A stretch of DNA of 23,955 bases from contig CAMLDR010000052.1 of the NCBI GenBank assembly GCA_946478775.1, positions 1 to 23,955 on the forward strand, in the 5' to 3' direction. This DNA is from an uncultured Flavobacteriales bacterium. GTDB lineage: Bacteria > Bacteroidota > Bacteroidia > Flavobacteriales > Crocinitomicaceae. This document shows positions 23,445 through 23,955 of the stretch, piece by piece; position 1 is the stretch's first letter, and every line of letters begins with the position of its first letter. Position numbers and translations under genes: made by a program. The notes under the pieces were generated by a model. The model was not told the origin of the DNA and ran no database searches. It saw only the letters and a program-made list of their open reading frames with translations.

Positions 23445-23527
23445 GGCAGACTGCGTGGCGAAGCTCCAAAATTCAAGGAGGAAGAACAACTTGAGATATT
23501 TGCTACCGTGATGTTAATTGGTTGTGG
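23445..23527 (+). pseudogene. Short remnant of the carrier gene fused to the next unit's upstream region
   Basis: The frame reads RLRGEAPKFKEEEQLEIFAT, then VMLIG, matching carrier codons from about 872 to 896. It then runs without a break into upstream repeat copy B at TTGGTTGTGG. Only about 80 bases of carrier remain, so the rest of this carrier copy was lost when the next unit joined here. Confidence 0.8.
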
Positions 23528-23857
23528 ATATAAAAGTAGCGGAAAATTAAAATGTGAACGAATAACGATCCTAATTGTTCTGGAAATTGCCTGCGCAGAA
23601 TAATTTAACAATTCATAACTTTCTGTAAAACAGTTATTTGTAATTATTTCCGCAAATTTCGTTTTTCTTCCATTTAGGCACTAAAACAGGAAATCAGTTG
23701 TTTTCATGTCCGGGATTAATCGATTGAAATACAGTTCATTAACTTGTTTTTTTGTTCCTTTCTAATTTGTCCCGACTTGTCCGTTTTGGTCCTTGGATGT
23801 CCTTGATTTAATCCTTTTTTTGTTAGAATATTGGGATTCTTATTTTGAACAATTCAA

Positions 23858-23935
23858 ATGGATATGGAAAACCAATTCGAGTGGCTTTACCGAAGCATTA
23901 AAAAAGAATTCATCAAAGAAAACCGAACGCCTTAA
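23858..23935 (+). CDS. Mini-ORF (25 codons) before the next carrier gene
   Basis: It begins MDMENQFEWL as in copy A, then reads YRSIKKEFIKENRTP and stops at TAA 23933-23935, directly before a GTG. One extra T relative to copy A (the CTTTAC segment) changes the frame after codon 10. In both copies translation ends at the carrier start. Confidence 0.4.
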   Translation: MDMENQFEWLYRSIKKEFIKENRTP

Positions 23936-23955
23936 GTGAACCGGGGCAAGACATA
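23936..23955 (+). CDS. 5' end of a second carrier toxin gene, cut by the window edge
   Basis: GTG at 23936 opens VNRGKT, against VNRDKT at the start of the 1268-residue carrier (15159). Only six codons are in the window. Given the 438-base upstream homology, a full or partial carrier paralogue is expected to continue to the right. Confidence 0.5.

Larger units (their letters stand above)
23518..23955 (+). repeat. Toxin-unit upstream repeat, copy B
   Basis: Same orientation and content as 14743-15178, about 90% identical by eye: the TGTCC words, the mini-ORF start and the carrier GTG start are all conserved. It runs to the window end, so the repeat may extend further. Confidence 0.92.

Overview
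The window looks like a chromosomal segment of a Bacteroidota bacterium, most likely a flavobacterial lineage (a Crocinitomicaceae/Fluviicola-type organism is my guess). Reasons: two proteins end in type IX secretion (T9SS) type A sorting domains; there is a TonB-dependent receptor, a DUF4293 protein and a TPR-SpoIIE phosphatase of the kind common in this phylum; several genes are preceded by the phylum's TAnnTTTG promoter element and lack Shine-Dalgarno sequences. No rRNA, tRNA, CRISPR array, transposase or integrase was seen.

Positions 1-14737 are ordinary chromosome with short operons: a beta-helix-like envelope protein; a zinc-finger/T9SS hybrid (minus strand); a DUF4293 membrane protein; an Uup-type ABC-F ATPase; a pair of tiny genes; a secreted GH5 glycoside hydrolase (minus); a TonB-dependent receptor; a TPR/SpoIIE signalling phosphatase (minus); an LprI-like protein with a class 3 lipase; two small hypotheticals; and SanA (minus).

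Positions 14743-23955 form an AT-rich polymorphic-toxin locus and are the most interesting part. A regulatory region with a mini-ORF leads into a 1268-residue carrier protein that has no recognisable signal peptide, Rhs, FHA, VgrG, PAAR or LXG features. The carrier ends in a variable, EndoU-like toxin tail and is followed by its probable immunity gene. Downstream lies a series of displaced toxin and immunity pieces: a frameshifted PD-(D/E)XK nuclease tail with an intact partner gene; two broken EndoU-like tails, the second followed by another intact immunity-like gene; a stranded 3' end of an immunity gene; and a promoterless carrier fragment. That fragment repeats 584 bp of the main carrier with only 3 mismatches and then switches to an RNase A-like (CdiA-CT type) tail with its own immunity gene.

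The last 438 bp of the window repeat, at about 90% identity by eye, the regulatory region and mini-ORF in front of the first carrier, down to its GTG start. Another full-length carrier gene should therefore begin at 23936 and continue beyond the window. The repeats suggest that the array grows by unit duplication and swaps toxin tails by homologous recombination through the conserved block before the tail. The carrier family and the route by which it is exported are not recognised; the toxin family assignments come from motifs read by eye and have not been searched against any database.
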